From an uncultured Fibrobacter sp. (lineage in GTDB: Bacteria; Fibrobacterota; Fibrobacteria; Fibrobacterales; Fibrobacteraceae), in the NCBI GenBank assembly GCA_934691725.1, contig CAKUTF010000004.1, positions 51,874 to 115,873 on the forward strand: a stretch of 64,000 nt of DNA, read 5' to 3'. Position 1 is the stretch's first letter. Every line of letters starts with the position of its first letter. Position numbers and translations under genes: made by a program. The notes under the pieces were generated by a model. It had not been told where the DNA came from. It did not search any database and was given only the letters and a program-made list of their open reading frames with translations. Positions 41,509 to 50,665 of the stretch are shown here, in pieces.

Positions 41509-42537
41509 ATGACCAAAATTTATGCAGCCGTTTTAAGCACTTTCATTTTTATCCTCGCCGCCTGCGGTGACGATGTAACGAAGGTTACCCAGGTGACGCA
41601 AGAGTCTTCCGGGCTGGAAGTCGTGGCGTCCTCGGATTCGCTCGGCAAATGCACCGAGGAACGTTCGGGCGAGATGAAATTTGCGTCAAAGGAAAATGCG
41701 GTATTCGTTTGTGCGGATTCCGCGTGGAAGAACGTTTCTGGGGCAGGCAAGGATGGAACCTCGTGCACGGTTAAACCTTTGCCCGATAGTTCAGGCTACA
41801 AGGTTGTATGCGACGGAGATTCAATCGGGGTGATTTTAAACGGAAAAGACGGTTTGGATGGCAAAAGTGGGGGTGACGGCAAGGACGGAGCGGGCTGTTC
41901 GCTTGCGGAAGGCAAAGACTTTATTTCTATAGCCTGCGGGGAAGACACGGCAACAATCCATTTTGCAACATGCGGACAGGAAATCTACAATCCAGCCAAA
42001 ACGTTTTGCGATTTTCGCGACAATCATACCTATCGGAAAACGACCATCGGAAACCAAACATGGATGGCGGAAAACCTGGACTACGCCGACAGCACAACAA
42101 CACAAAGCCTCCTAGGAAAATCATGGTGCTATGACAATAGTGCCGTATTTTGCAAAACATACGGACGCCTCTATGCATGGGAAGCTGCGGTTGAATCCAT
42201 TTGTCCCGAAGGATGGCACTTACCCGATACAACAGAATGGCAAAACCTATTTACAGCGATTGGAGGAATGGATTCCGCAGGCCTAAAGCTCAAGTCATCG
42301 AACGGCTGGTTTGGAAATGGAAACGGCGACGGGTCAACCGAATTTTCGGCTCTTCCCGCCGGCGGAAGATTCGACGACGGATTTTTCAGCGATGAATGGG
42401 GTAGCGCCCTCTTCTGGGCGGCTTCGGAAAGTGGAAATGTCGCATACGGAATATATTTGGGCTATCTAGAAAAAGCGGCCAGGTTTTTCAAAAACGAAAA
42501 AGATTACGCCTTTTCAGTCCGCTGCGTCAAGGATTAG
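41509..42537 (+). CDS. Fibrobacter major paralogous domain lipoprotein (copy 2)
   Basis: The 342-residue precursor has lipobox LAAC (C19). The first 110 residues are close to copies 1 and 3 ('CGDDVTKVTQVTQESSGLEVV', core 'GLEVVASSDSLGKC'). The collagen-like stretch ('GKDGLDGKSGGDGKDG') is short and the Cys-rich repeats of the other copies are almost absent. The C-terminal paralogous domain runs from about residue 165 ('YRKTTIGNQTWMAENLDY') to the end ('FSVRCVKD'). AAGGAGACGCG precedes the ATG. It is likely an outer-membrane-anchored, perhaps surface-exposed protein. It is the shortest of the three copies and lies 232 bp before copy 3, separated by a repeat-containing spacer. Confidence 0.9.
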   Translation: MTKIYAAVLSTFIFILAACGDDVTKVTQVTQESSGLEVVASSDSLGKCTEERSGEMKFASKENAVFVCADSAWKNVSGAGKDGTSCTVKPLPDSSGYKVVCDGDSIGVILNGKDGLDGKSGGDGKDGAGCSLAEGKDFISIACGEDTATIHFATCGQEIYNPAKTFCDFRDNHTYRKTTIGNQTWMAENLDYADSTTTQSLLGKSWCYDNSAVFCKTYGRLYAWEAAVESICPEGWHLPDTTEWQNLFTAIGGMDSAGLKLKSSNGWFGNGNGDGSTEFSALPAGGRFDDGFFSDEWGSALFWAASESGNVAYGIYLGYLEKAARFFKNEKDYAFSVRCVKD

Positions 42538-42735
42538 CCTGATTTTAGAACTTAGTTAAAAGTTAATAGGAATCAGGAATCAGTGGTTAGAAGGGCCGCG
42601 GGATACGGTGAGCGGGACAAGAAGCGTCTGATTGGACTTGAACCGCTAGCTGTCATTGCCGGGCATAGACCCGGTAATCTCGCTAACCTGTCATTATCAG
42701 ACTTGATCCGATAATCTCAATCCATACAAGAGAAT
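42538..42735. repeat. Composite intergenic repeat, copy E (diverged)
   Basis: The spacer between paralog copies 2 and 3 holds the degenerate words 'GGAATCAGGAATCAGTGG' and 'ATACGGTGAGCGGGACAAG'. A diverged palindromic core (TGCCGGGCATAGACCCGGTA) and 'TCGCTAACCTGTCATTATCA' follow. It is related to copies A-D but with a different stem sequence. Confidence 0.65.
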
Positions 42736-42769
42736 GACATTGGAGAGAAAATTTTGCGAGGAAAAATAT

Positions 42770-44230
42770 ATGATAAATTCAAATTTTGTAAAACTTTCGT
42801 TGGCTGTTTTGGGCGGAGGACTTTTGCTTGTCGCCTGCGGCGACAACGTGACGAAAGTCACCAAGGTGAATCAGGAAGCTTCTGGATTGGAAGTCGTGGC
42901 GTCCGCGGATTCGCTCGGCAAGTGCACGGCAGAACGCTCCGGCGAGATGAAGTTCGCGTCCAAGGAAAACGCGGTTTATGTGTGCAGCGATTCCAGCTGG
43001 AAGAATGTCTCCGCAGCCGAGAATGTTTCGTGCTCTGCGGAACTTCTCGCCGACAGTTCGGGATACAGAATCGTCTGCAACGGAGACTCGGTTGGCGTGA
43101 TTTTCAACGGAACGGATGGATCGGACGGCGAAAACGGAGAAGCCGGCAAAGCGGGAACCTCTTGCACGGTTGAGGAATCGTCGTTTCTCGATTCGGACTT
43201 TGGACGTGGCGCCTATCTTGTCGTTTGCGGAGGCGACACCGTGGGGATGATTCGTGACGGTATCTCGGGTGAAGGCTGCACGATTACCGACAACGGCGAC
43301 GGAAGCGTGACGCAGGATTGCGGCAGCGAAACAGTTACTTTGTACAAGGCGTTCTGCGGCGGGGAGGCCTACGATCCGGATTCGCGTTTTTGCTATGAAG
43401 ATTCGGTCGTCTCTCTGTGCGGTGGAAAATCCTATAATTTGACGGAAAATGCCTGTCTCGCGGATTCCCTCTATCCGCTTTGCAACGGCGACATATTCGA
43501 TTCCGAAGCGCAATTCTGCCATGGAAATGCTCTTTACGAAAAATGCGCAGGCGAAGTTTATGACCCGCAGGACAGCGTCTGCCATGAAGAAAGGCTTTTT
43601 GGATTCTTCGAGGACAATCGCGACGGACAGGTTTACCGGGCTGTCCGAATCGGCACCCAGATTTGGATGGCGGAGAACTTGAACTACGCCTATATGCCGG
43701 ATACCTTGAGCTTCTGTTACAACAATTCTGCGGATTCCTGTGCCAAGTACGGCCGTCTTTACACTTGGGCGGCGGCGATGGATTCGGCAGCGAGATTTAG
43801 CGATAACGGCAAGGGTTGCGGCAACGGCAAGACTTGCTCCCCGGCCAATCCCGTCCGCGGCGCTTGCCCGGACGGCTGGCATCTGCCCGACACGACGGAA
43901 TGGAGTGCGCTAGAGACGTTTGTCGCCAGTTCCCTGTTTGACGGCACGACTGATTCCGCGGGCTACGCGCTGAAATCGACTAGCGGGTGGAAGGATGACG
44001 GCAACGGCTCGGACGCTTTCGGCTTCGGGGCTCTCCCGGCGGGTTACAGCGGCCGCGTCGGCTCGTTCTACTTTGTTTTCGCGTACGCGTACTTCTGGAG
44101 CGCTACGGAGGACGGCGCAAACCACGCCTATCTCCGGAACCTGTACTACTACAACGAAACGGGCTTGAGAACGTACGACTACTACAAGGGCTTTGCTTTG
44201 TCTATCCGTTGCGTCAAGGATTCCAATTAA
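42770..44230 (+). CDS. Fibrobacter major paralogous domain lipoprotein (copy 3)
   Basis: The protein has 486 residues from the ATG at 42770, which follows GAGGAA and starts a lipoprotein signal (lipobox LVAC, C23). The frame is open 12 codons upstream without a signal. It is the longest copy. The shared N-terminal segment ('GLEVVASADSLGKCTAERS') is followed by a collagen-like stretch. Cys-rich repeats 'YDPDSRFCYEDS', 'YNLTENACLADSLYPLC' and 'FDSEAQFCHGNALYEKC' occupy about 195-285, and the paralogous domain about 295-486. Compared with copy 1 it has two extra Cys-rich repeats, so repeat number varies between copies. The role is unknown; surface exposure is likely. Confidence 0.9.
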   Translation: MINSNFVKLSLAVLGGGLLLVACGDNVTKVTKVNQEASGLEVVASADSLGKCTAERSGEMKFASKENAVYVCSDSSWKNVSAAENVSCSAELLADSSGYRIVCNGDSVGVIFNGTDGSDGENGEAGKAGTSCTVEESSFLDSDFGRGAYLVVCGGDTVGMIRDGISGEGCTITDNGDGSVTQDCGSETVTLYKAFCGGEAYDPDSRFCYEDSVVSLCGGKSYNLTENACLADSLYPLCNGDIFDSEAQFCHGNALYEKCAGEVYDPQDSVCHEERLFGFFEDNRDGQVYRAVRIGTQIWMAENLNYAYMPDTLSFCYNNSADSCAKYGRLYTWAAAMDSAARFSDNGKGCGNGKTCSPANPVRGACPDGWHLPDTTEWSALETFVASSLFDGTTDSAGYALKSTSGWKDDGNGSDAFGFGALPAGYSGRVGSFYFVFAYAYFWSATEDGANHAYLRNLYYYNETGLRTYDYYKGFALSIRCVKDSN

Positions 44231-44296
44231 AAGTCCCATACAACCGCCCACAAAAAGCCCGGTCTGCGAAGCGGAATATTCTAGATTTTCTCCGTG

Positions 44297-45310
44297 ATGA
44301 AGGCTTACATTCTCCGCAGGCTCCTGTTGATGATCCCCACGCTGCTCGGGATTTCAATCGTCTGCTTTGCCCTGGTCCAGCTGATTCCGGGCGGGCCTGT
44401 CGAGGAGATGGTCGCAAAAGTCCAGGCGGCATCCGCCCACGGAGGCGCTTCGGCATCCCGTTCGATTTCCCCGGAGCAGATCGCACAAATCCAGAGCTAT
44501 TTCGGTTTTGACAAACCGGCGTGGAAACGTTACCTCATCTGGCTGTGGAATGTTCTTCACCTGGACCTGGGAACTTCCTACACCTACGGGCTTCCGGTGT
44601 GGAACGTGATTTCTTCGCGGTTTCCCGTTTCGCTCGCCTTTGGGCTTTCATCCTTTTTCCTGAGCTATCTGGTCTGCGTCCCGCTCGGTCTAGCCAAAGC
44701 GGTAAAGAACAATTCCCTGTTCGACAAGATTTCCTCCATGGCGATTTTTTCCGGCTACGTAATGCCCGGCTATGCGCTCGGGATTTTGCTCATCATCTTT
44801 TTGGCAGGCGGTTCGTTTTTCAATATCTTTCCGCTCGGCGGAATCGTTTCCGAAAATTTCGAGGAGCTTTCCTTCGGCGGAAAAATTTGGGATCTTCTTT
44901 TGCACTGGACGCTCCCGATGCTCTGCTACATGATAGGCGAATTTGCCTTTTTGACATTTCTGATGAAGAACAGCGTCCTCGAAGAACTGGGCAGGGAATA
45001 TATGCGGACGGCTCTCGCCAAAGGACTTTCCTTTCGCGAAGCCCTGGTGCGCCATGCGCTCCGAAACGCCCTGATTCCCATCGTGACGCGACTTTCCGAA
45101 GTCTTTTCCCTTCTCTTTGCCGGGGCGCTGCTTATCGAAAAGGTTTTCGACATCGACGGCATGGGACTCCTCTACTACAATTCGATGGTAAACCGAGATT
45201 ACAACGTGGTGATGGGAATCATCCTGCTTTCGAGCGTACTTGCGATGTTCGGGCGGCTTTTCAGCGACATTCTCTACACGTGGGTGGATCCGCGGATTCG
45301 GTTCGGGTAA
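44297..45310 (+). CDS. Peptide-type ABC transporter permease (DppB/YejB-like)
   Basis: The protein has 337 residues from the ATG at 44297 (a GTG one codon earlier is possible). The N-terminus 'AYILRRLLLMIPTLLGISIVCFALVQLIPGG' (pieces over residues 4-34) is the hallmark of DppB/YejB permeases. Five more helices follow, with the EAA-type loop 'EYMRTALAKGLSFREALVRHALRNALIPI' around residues 235-263. It forms half of an inner-membrane channel for oligopeptides or similar solutes. The extracytoplasmic loop after helix 1 is long and Ser/Ala-rich, as in YejB. It is followed 2 bp later by the second permease gene and then the ATPase. Confidence 0.93.
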   Translation: MKAYILRRLLLMIPTLLGISIVCFALVQLIPGGPVEEMVAKVQAASAHGGASASRSISPEQIAQIQSYFGFDKPAWKRYLIWLWNVLHLDLGTSYTYGLPVWNVISSRFPVSLAFGLSSFFLSYLVCVPLGLAKAVKNNSLFDKISSMAIFSGYVMPGYALGILLIIFLAGGSFFNIFPLGGIVSENFEELSFGGKIWDLLLHWTLPMLCYMIGEFAFLTFLMKNSVLEELGREYMRTALAKGLSFREALVRHALRNALIPIVTRLSEVFSLLFAGALLIEKVFDIDGMGLLYYNSMVNRDYNVVMGIILLSSVLAMFGRLFSDILYTWVDPRIRFG

Positions 45311-45312
45311 AA

Positions 45313-46350
45313 ATGTTTGCGCTTTCTCCCGAGATGAAAAAAAAGTGGAACCGCTTCCGAGCGAACCGGTTGGCTTTCCGCTCGTTCTGCATTCTGATCG
45401 TCGCGTATGCGCTTTCGCTGCTTTCTCCGTGGCTCGTAAACGACGAACCGCTGATTTTACGCTTTGAAGGAAAGACCTATTTTCCGGCATTCGTCACCTA
45501 CCCGGAAACGGTATTCGGCGGGACTTACCACACGGAACCGGACTATCCGACATTTATCCGCGAAGCGGAGTCGGAAGGGAAAAATGTCTGGGCGCTGATG
45601 CCTCCGATAGCGAAGGACCCGCTCAAAGCGGACCTTTCCCTGGACGGAACACCGCCATTTGCCCCGAGCCGTTCCCACCTGCTCGGAACCGACGCGAACG
45701 GACGCGACGTACTCGCAAGGCTCATCCACGGCTTTCGGATTTGCATGAGTTTCAGCCTGCTCCTGACTTTTCTCGGAACCTTTCTCGGAATCGTCATCGG
45801 GGGAATCCAGGGATATCTGGGCGGGAAATGGGACATTTTCATGCAACGCGGCATCGAAATCTGGTCGTCCCTGCCGTTTCTCTATGTGGTCATCCTCATC
45901 GGCTCGATTTACGGGCGAAGCTTTTTCATGCTCATCGTCATCATGGCGATTTTCAACTGGATTTCACTCAGCTACTACATGCGCGCGGAATACCTGAAGT
46001 TGCGTTCGCAACAATATGTCCGGGCGGCGAAAATGCTCGGACTTGGGCATTTACACATTTTCTTCCGGGAAATGCTCCCGAATGCGCTCACCCCGGTGAT
46101 TTCCCTTTTCCCCTTTACGCTCATCGGCGGAATCGGCAGCCTGACTTCCTTAGATTTTTTGGGCTTTGGCCTAGAGCCTCCCACACCGTCGTGGGGAGAA
46201 CTGATGAGCCAGGGACTCAATAACTTGTACGCGCCGTGGATTTCTATCAGCACCGTCCTCGCCCTTTTTATCACGCTGCTTCTCACGACATTTGTCGGCG
46301 AAGGCGTCCGCGACGCGATGGATCCGAAATCGGGAGACCGCTATGAATGA
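45313..46350 (+). CDS. Peptide-type ABC transporter permease (DppC/YejE-like)
   Basis: The protein has 345 residues. The ATG at 45313 lies 2 bp after the first permease's stop; the frame is open far upstream, but only as antisense-like shadow of the first permease. 'NRFRANRLAFRSFCILIVAYALSLLSP' (about 13-40) is the N-terminal helix. A large loop with 'GTYHTEPDYPTFI' and 'HLLGTDANGRDVLARLIHGF' (about 120-140) precedes the permease core. The EAA loop is 'QQYVRAAKMLGLGHLHIFFREMLPNALTP' (about 235-263). The loop and its 'GTDANGRDV' motif are typical of YejE. It pairs with the DppB-like permease. Its end overlaps the ATPase start by 8 bp. Confidence 0.93.
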   Translation: MFALSPEMKKKWNRFRANRLAFRSFCILIVAYALSLLSPWLVNDEPLILRFEGKTYFPAFVTYPETVFGGTYHTEPDYPTFIREAESEGKNVWALMPPIAKDPLKADLSLDGTPPFAPSRSHLLGTDANGRDVLARLIHGFRICMSFSLLLTFLGTFLGIVIGGIQGYLGGKWDIFMQRGIEIWSSLPFLYVVILIGSIYGRSFFMLIVIMAIFNWISLSYYMRAEYLKLRSQQYVRAAKMLGLGHLHIFFREMLPNALTPVISLFPFTLIGGIGSLTSLDFLGFGLEPPTPSWGELMSQGLNNLYAPWISISTVLALFITLLLTTFVGEGVRDAMDPKSGDRYE

Positions 46351-47299
46351 CACGATTCTCTCGGTCCGAAATCTTTCGGTCGCATTCGGAAAGGAACAAC
46401 CCGTCCAGGTGACGGACAACGTTTCGTTCGACATTCAAAACGGGGAATTTTTTGCGCTCGTCGGAGAGTCGGGATGCGGAAAAAGCGTCTCGGCGATGAG
46501 CCTTGTCGGGCTTTTGCCGAAACCTTCCGCCAAGGTCGTTTCGGGATGCGCATTTTTTGAAAACATCGACTTGTTGAAGCTCTCCGTTTCCGAATTGCAA
46601 AAGGTTCGCGGGCATCGGATTTCCGTGATTTTTCAGGAGCCGATGCAGGCGCTCGATCCGGTCCGGACCATTCGAAGCCAGCTGCGGGAAGCCTTGCCGA
46701 AATGCAGCGAAAAGGACGCTCTGGAAAAAATTCGGGAGGGACTCGCTTCCGCAGGATTTTCCGATATCGAACGGGTCCTCTCCGCATACCCTTGCGAAAT
46801 GAGCGGCGGAATGCTCCAACGGATTTGCATCGTCATGGCGCTTCTCCCGAATCCGAAGCTGATCATCGCCGACGAACCGACAACCGCGCTAGACGTGACC
46901 GTGCAGGCGGCGGTTCTCCAGGTTCTAAAAAACATGGCTCAAAAATCCGGGACCGCCGTTCTCCTGATTACGCACAACATGGGAATAGTAGCCCAATACG
47001 CCAAACGGGTCGCGGTGATGTATGCGGGAAGGATCGTGGAAAGCGGACCGAGCCGTGACGTCATCCTGTCACCGAAACATCCTTATACGCAGGGGCTGAT
47101 CGCTGCGATTCCCAAAGGCCTTTCCGAATTATCCAAGATGGAACCCATCCCCGGAAACGTTCCCGCTCCGACAGAATTTGTCAAAGGTTGCCGCTTCGCC
47201 GCGAGATGCCGGTTTGCCGAAGCCCGGTGCGCAGAATATCCGCCGCGAATCGGCGACGAAACACATTTCGCCTATTGCTTTAAAAATGAAAGCCGATAG
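46343..47299 (+). CDS. Peptide-type ABC transporter ATPase (DppD/OppD-like)
   Basis: The protein has 318 residues. Walker A 'GESGCGKS' is at 41-48, the signature 'EMSGGMLQRI' near 152-161, and Walker B 'LIIADEPTTALD' near 172-183. The C-terminal oligopeptide HPY-type segment with paired cysteines is 'GCRFAARCRFAEARC' (about 281-295). It powers the two upstream permeases. OppD-type ATPases usually work with an OppF partner, and YejF is a double ATPase; here only a single one is encoded and no periplasmic binding protein is nearby. The missing parts may be elsewhere, or the ATPase may act as a homodimer. The ATG overlaps the permease end (ATGAATGA). The last 20 bp overlap the convergent gene. 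Confidence 0.93.
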   Translation: MNDTILSVRNLSVAFGKEQPVQVTDNVSFDIQNGEFFALVGESGCGKSVSAMSLVGLLPKPSAKVVSGCAFFENIDLLKLSVSELQKVRGHRISVIFQEPMQALDPVRTIRSQLREALPKCSEKDALEKIREGLASAGFSDIERVLSAYPCEMSGGMLQRICIVMALLPNPKLIIADEPTTALDVTVQAAVLQVLKNMAQKSGTAVLLITHNMGIVAQYAKRVAVMYAGRIVESGPSRDVILSPKHPYTQGLIAAIPKGLSELSKMEPIPGNVPAPTEFVKGCRFAARCRFAEARCAEYPPRIGDETHFAYCFKNESR

Positions 47300-48731
47300 A
47301 AATGTCTGCGGCAAAGCCGGTCCTGAAAATCGGAAGACGCTCTTTTTTGTGGAGCGATGAATTTTTATCCGATGAAGTCCCGGTTCCCGAAGGCGATGAT
47401 GTTCCAGATCCCGAAGAATGTCCCGGGCTGACATTTTGTTTATGGCCGTTTTCCAAAGTCTTCGAGAAATTCTTGGTGACAAAAAACGGAATAATCTGGT
47501 AGCAATCCGCCGCAAAGAAAAATTTTCGCTCTGGCGTCTTCATCTCAAAAGAAAGATTCGCAATCGCGCCGGCGGCCTTGAAATTTCCGTCATACTTGGT
47601 CGTCCGCGTCTTTCGCAAAAAGACTGATGTCGTCACCGATTCAATGATTGCGTCAAATTCGCCTTGCCCATAAATGAAATTCGCAGAGATTCCCGGTTGC
47701 ACGAGAAAATTCCCCGGAAAAAATGTAAATTCCTTTTCCAATTCAAGGTAGGACAGAAAGCCGTTCGCCTCACCAAAAATCCGATAGTCGCGTTTAAAAT
47801 AGCTGAAAGAAAATGCCTGCAACAGGGAATAGTCCAAAATCCGGTTGGGAGCGAGCGTTTCGTAAAAGCGTTCCTTGCGATGCGGGAAGTTACTTTGTAA
47901 GAAAAATCCTCCCGCTTGAATTTTCAGAAAAGGATTTTCCCAAAAGACATCGAAGCCTTCGACATCCGCTTTGACCGGAACAAAGGAAAAGCGCTTGGAG
48001 TTGCCGCCTTCGGTTCGAATGCCAAAGAATCGGGCGTCCAGATTTATCCAAAAAATATCTGCGGAAAAAGTTCCCCAATCGGAAAGATATTCGTATTCGG
48101 AACGAATCCGAAAAAGTTTCGAAGAATCCCGGACGGCATAGACATCGCCTCCAATAGGTTCGCGGCGCGATTTCCAAAAGTTTCCCTCGATTTGAAAGGT
48201 ATGCTTGCGCAGCCTGCTTCCCAGAAAAATTCCGCGTCCCAAAAAGTTTCCGCGATAGGCCAGGTTTACCGTATCGAGGATACCGTTTTTCTTTTCGCTC
48301 GTCCATGTTGCCAAAAAATTTTCAATCGAAACCCGATCGAGTTTCGCACCCAAGAAAATCAGGGAATCATCGGTGTGGATTTCCGAAACGATTCCCGATT
48401 GCAAAAAATCGCGTCCACCCGAAAAGCTCGCGCCGAGAAAGAGATTCTGAAAACTTCCCTGCATCCCGAAATGCGCATTTTCAAATCGTTCATCCGCTTC
48501 AAGCCGCCAAAAGTTTTCCCAGGCGATATTTGCCCGGTATCTTTGCAGCCCGACATCGAAAAAGAGAATATCCGTCTGCAAGGTGTCGGAAACTTGACAT
48601 CCCGACGCGTTTGCCCTCGCGTATTGACCGTTCCACAAAAAAAGTCCGCGACAGCGGACGCTTCCCGCTTCGCTCCAGCCGGCGAAAAGAGATGCCGCCA
48701 AGGCCAGAACAAAGACGAGAAAATTTTTCAT
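47280..48731 (-). CDS. Predicted outer-membrane beta-barrel protein
   Basis: The 483-residue precursor has a signal peptide ('LVFVLALAASLFAG') and a long body rich in alternating aromatic strands ('GMQGSFQNLFLGASFSGG', 'TFSADIFWINLDARFFG', 'FRTGFAADISIGFHF'). It ends in Phe, which fits an outer-membrane barrel. A Ser/Gly/Thr-rich loop occupies about residues 440-462. No family was recognised. The gene lies 17 bp after the lipoprotein gene upstream and probably shares its transcript. It converges with the ABC ATPase gene, with a 20-bp 3' overlap. What it transports or binds is unknown. Confidence 0.75.
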   Translation of the reverse strand: MKNFLVFVLALAASLFAGWSEAGSVRCRGLFLWNGQYARANASGCQVSDTLQTDILFFDVGLQRYRANIAWENFWRLEADERFENAHFGMQGSFQNLFLGASFSGGRDFLQSGIVSEIHTDDSLIFLGAKLDRVSIENFLATWTSEKKNGILDTVNLAYRGNFLGRGIFLGSRLRKHTFQIEGNFWKSRREPIGGDVYAVRDSSKLFRIRSEYEYLSDWGTFSADIFWINLDARFFGIRTEGGNSKRFSFVPVKADVEGFDVFWENPFLKIQAGGFFLQSNFPHRKERFYETLAPNRILDYSLLQAFSFSYFKRDYRIFGEANGFLSYLELEKEFTFFPGNFLVQPGISANFIYGQGEFDAIIESVTTSVFLRKTRTTKYDGNFKAAGAIANLSFEMKTPERKFFFAADCYQIIPFFVTKNFSKTLENGHKQNVSPGHSSGSGTSSPSGTGTSSDKNSSLHKKERLPIFRTGFAADISIGFHF

Positions 48732-48748
48732 GTATTCGGTTTTCTATC

Positions 48749-50539
48749 CTAGCGGATAAGACCTGCAAGAATCACGGAAAGCCGGTGCTGATCCATCCCC
48801 GGGAAAACGCCATGGAATGTGGGATCCGGGAAGATCACCGTCCTTTCGATCAGGGAGACAAATTCTTCCTTTTCCGCGTCATTCCTCTTCAGCGTCGAGA
48901 CATCCTGGTCAAAATCCGAGAACGAGGACGTTACGTTGCCGTCTTTATCCGTAAAGTTGAACGGATTTGCCGATAAATCCGATTTAACGGCCTTAAACAT
49001 AACCGTTCCGTTTTCCGCCTTGCAAATGGAAGAATCAAGCGCGTTCCAAGATGACTGTCCATTCAAAAGAGCATCATTCCAAATGGAAAATTCACAGTCG
49101 TTCCATTCGACATGGATATAGATTGCATCCTCGTTTTCCATACCCAGCCATGCGCTATCCCACCTTGTGTTGGAATAGTAGAAGTTTCCCGAAGTTATGG
49201 GTTTTCCGAACAGTTTTTCCGCCGCTTCGACAACCGCATTTTCTGCATAAAGACCGTATCCAGCATCATAGTCTCTCGCAGCAAGCCACGTGATGTATTT
49301 CGGGTCCGGATTCGTCAGCGATTCCATCCAGGAATCAATCGGATTCAATTTGTGGTAGGGAAGATATTTTTGGAAGCCGTCCGTCATGTCAAAAAATCTC
49401 CGGACATCAATTTGGACATTTTCTCCGGCAACGGAAACCGTGACAACGCCGTGAAGCGCTTTCTGGACCGAATCCAGGATTCCCAAAGTCTTCTCGATTT
49501 CCTCGGTATAAAAATCAGTTTCTTCGCTGTTCCCGACAAAGGGCGAAAGGCTCGAAGCGTTTCCCGATTCCGCCTGTTCAAGCAGATAGGCGTAGCTTTC
49601 CTTCAAGTTTTCAATCGCGCTGTCGAGAATATCCGGGACCGACTTATAGGCAGACTTCCACGAATCCTTGACGGAAAGGAACGGAGACGTCTTTTCAAAG
49701 AGCGAAGCGTAATGTTTCAAAGCAGCCTTTTGTTCCGCGGTCATGGCGGTGTCCCTCACATACGATTCATTCCAGTCGAGACTTGTGACCAGCCAGTCAT
49801 AAGAACGGTCGCTCGACGCATCCAGATTGAAGGACGCGACAACGGTAAGGAAAGCCTTGAGAGCGTTCAGCGTACCGACAGAAAGGGCGAGTTCTCCCTG
49901 CCCGAGGTAAATTTCCAGATTTTCCGTTTCGTAAGAGAATGCATAATCCTTGCTCTGGCGGATATTGTTCAAAAGGTAGATGGCGGAATCTACCGATGGA
50001 AGCGCCTTGCCCACGATGATTTCCTGGATGCGGTCGGTGATGAGCTTGTCGCCCAAATCCTTTGCCTGCACAGCCGCCGAAAAAGCCGTTCCCGCAAAAT
50101 TTTGACGGATATTGAAAAGGGAAAGTTTCTGTTCCTCGTCGCCGTTTGCAAACACGTTGTAGATGACGCCGACGTCCTTGTTGTTTACGATATCCGCGAT
50201 TTGCGCGGCGGCAAGTCCCAGCTGGGCATCGCAACTGTTCGGGTAGCGGTCCAGCGCTTTCTTGAAAATGGATTTTGCCTTCTCTGCGCTATTCTGCAAT
50301 GCTTCGAGATCTTCGGGAGCGTCCGCAATTCCAAAGACAAAGCGTACAAGGGAATCCGTCGCTTCGACAACCTGGGCGTTCAGCGCGGGATCTTCAATGC
50401 TTTCGCAGTCGCCGACTTCAATTTTATCGATAGTGTTTGGTCCGGAGCCCGAATCGCCCGAAGAAGAGCCGCTGTCGGAACATGCCACAAGCAGCAAGGC
50501 ACATACCGAGAAAGATATAGCAAACCGAAACATTTTCAT
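48749..50539 (-). CDS. Large lipoprotein, helical, unknown function
   Basis: The 596-residue precursor has lipobox LVAC (C20) followed by a Ser/Gly-rich tether. The body is mostly helical, with TPR-like spacing in 'AEKAKSIFKKALDRYPNSCDAQLGLAAAQIADI' (pieces about 85-117). A C-terminal part with 'SNTRWDSAWLGMENEDAIYIHVEW' (about 440-465) looks beta-rich. No family was recognised. It is the first gene of a two-gene unit with the barrel protein downstream, so the two may form an outer-membrane complex (lipoprotein plus barrel); this is inference. The gene starts divergently from the DUF975 gene with a 126-bp intergenic region. Confidence 0.75.
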   Translation of the reverse strand: MKMFRFAISFSVCALLLVACSDSGSSSGDSGSGPNTIDKIEVGDCESIEDPALNAQVVEATDSLVRFVFGIADAPEDLEALQNSAEKAKSIFKKALDRYPNSCDAQLGLAAAQIADIVNNKDVGVIYNVFANGDEEQKLSLFNIRQNFAGTAFSAAVQAKDLGDKLITDRIQEIIVGKALPSVDSAIYLLNNIRQSKDYAFSYETENLEIYLGQGELALSVGTLNALKAFLTVVASFNLDASSDRSYDWLVTSLDWNESYVRDTAMTAEQKAALKHYASLFEKTSPFLSVKDSWKSAYKSVPDILDSAIENLKESYAYLLEQAESGNASSLSPFVGNSEETDFYTEEIEKTLGILDSVQKALHGVVTVSVAGENVQIDVRRFFDMTDGFQKYLPYHKLNPIDSWMESLTNPDPKYITWLAARDYDAGYGLYAENAVVEAAEKLFGKPITSGNFYYSNTRWDSAWLGMENEDAIYIHVEWNDCEFSIWNDALLNGQSSWNALDSSICKAENGTVMFKAVKSDLSANPFNFTDKDGNVTSSFSDFDQDVSTLKRNDAEKEEFVSLIERTVIFPDPTFHGVFPGMDQHRLSVILAGLIR

Positions 50540-50613
50540 AAAATTCTCCCAAATGGATTATTCTTGAAATATAACAAAGCGACAAAGCATTTTGCAAGCG
50601 ATTTGACGTTTCG

Positions 50614-50642
50614 TTCATTTTTTCCTGACAAAAAACTATATT
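50614..50642 (+). promoter_or_regulatory. Possible promoter for the DUF975-vsr unit
   Basis: TTCATT and TATATT (50637-50642) are 17 bp apart; the -10 is good, the -35 weak. A perfect AAGGAGG ribosome-binding site follows before the ATG at 50666. Confidence 0.35.
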
Positions 50643-50665
50643 GGGAGAAGTAAAAGGAGGTTCCC

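Noticed and set aside
44521..45312. Upstream extension of the second ABC permease
   Set aside because: It overlaps the first permease in another frame and has shadow composition; the ATG at 45313 gives the normal YejE/DppC N-terminus.
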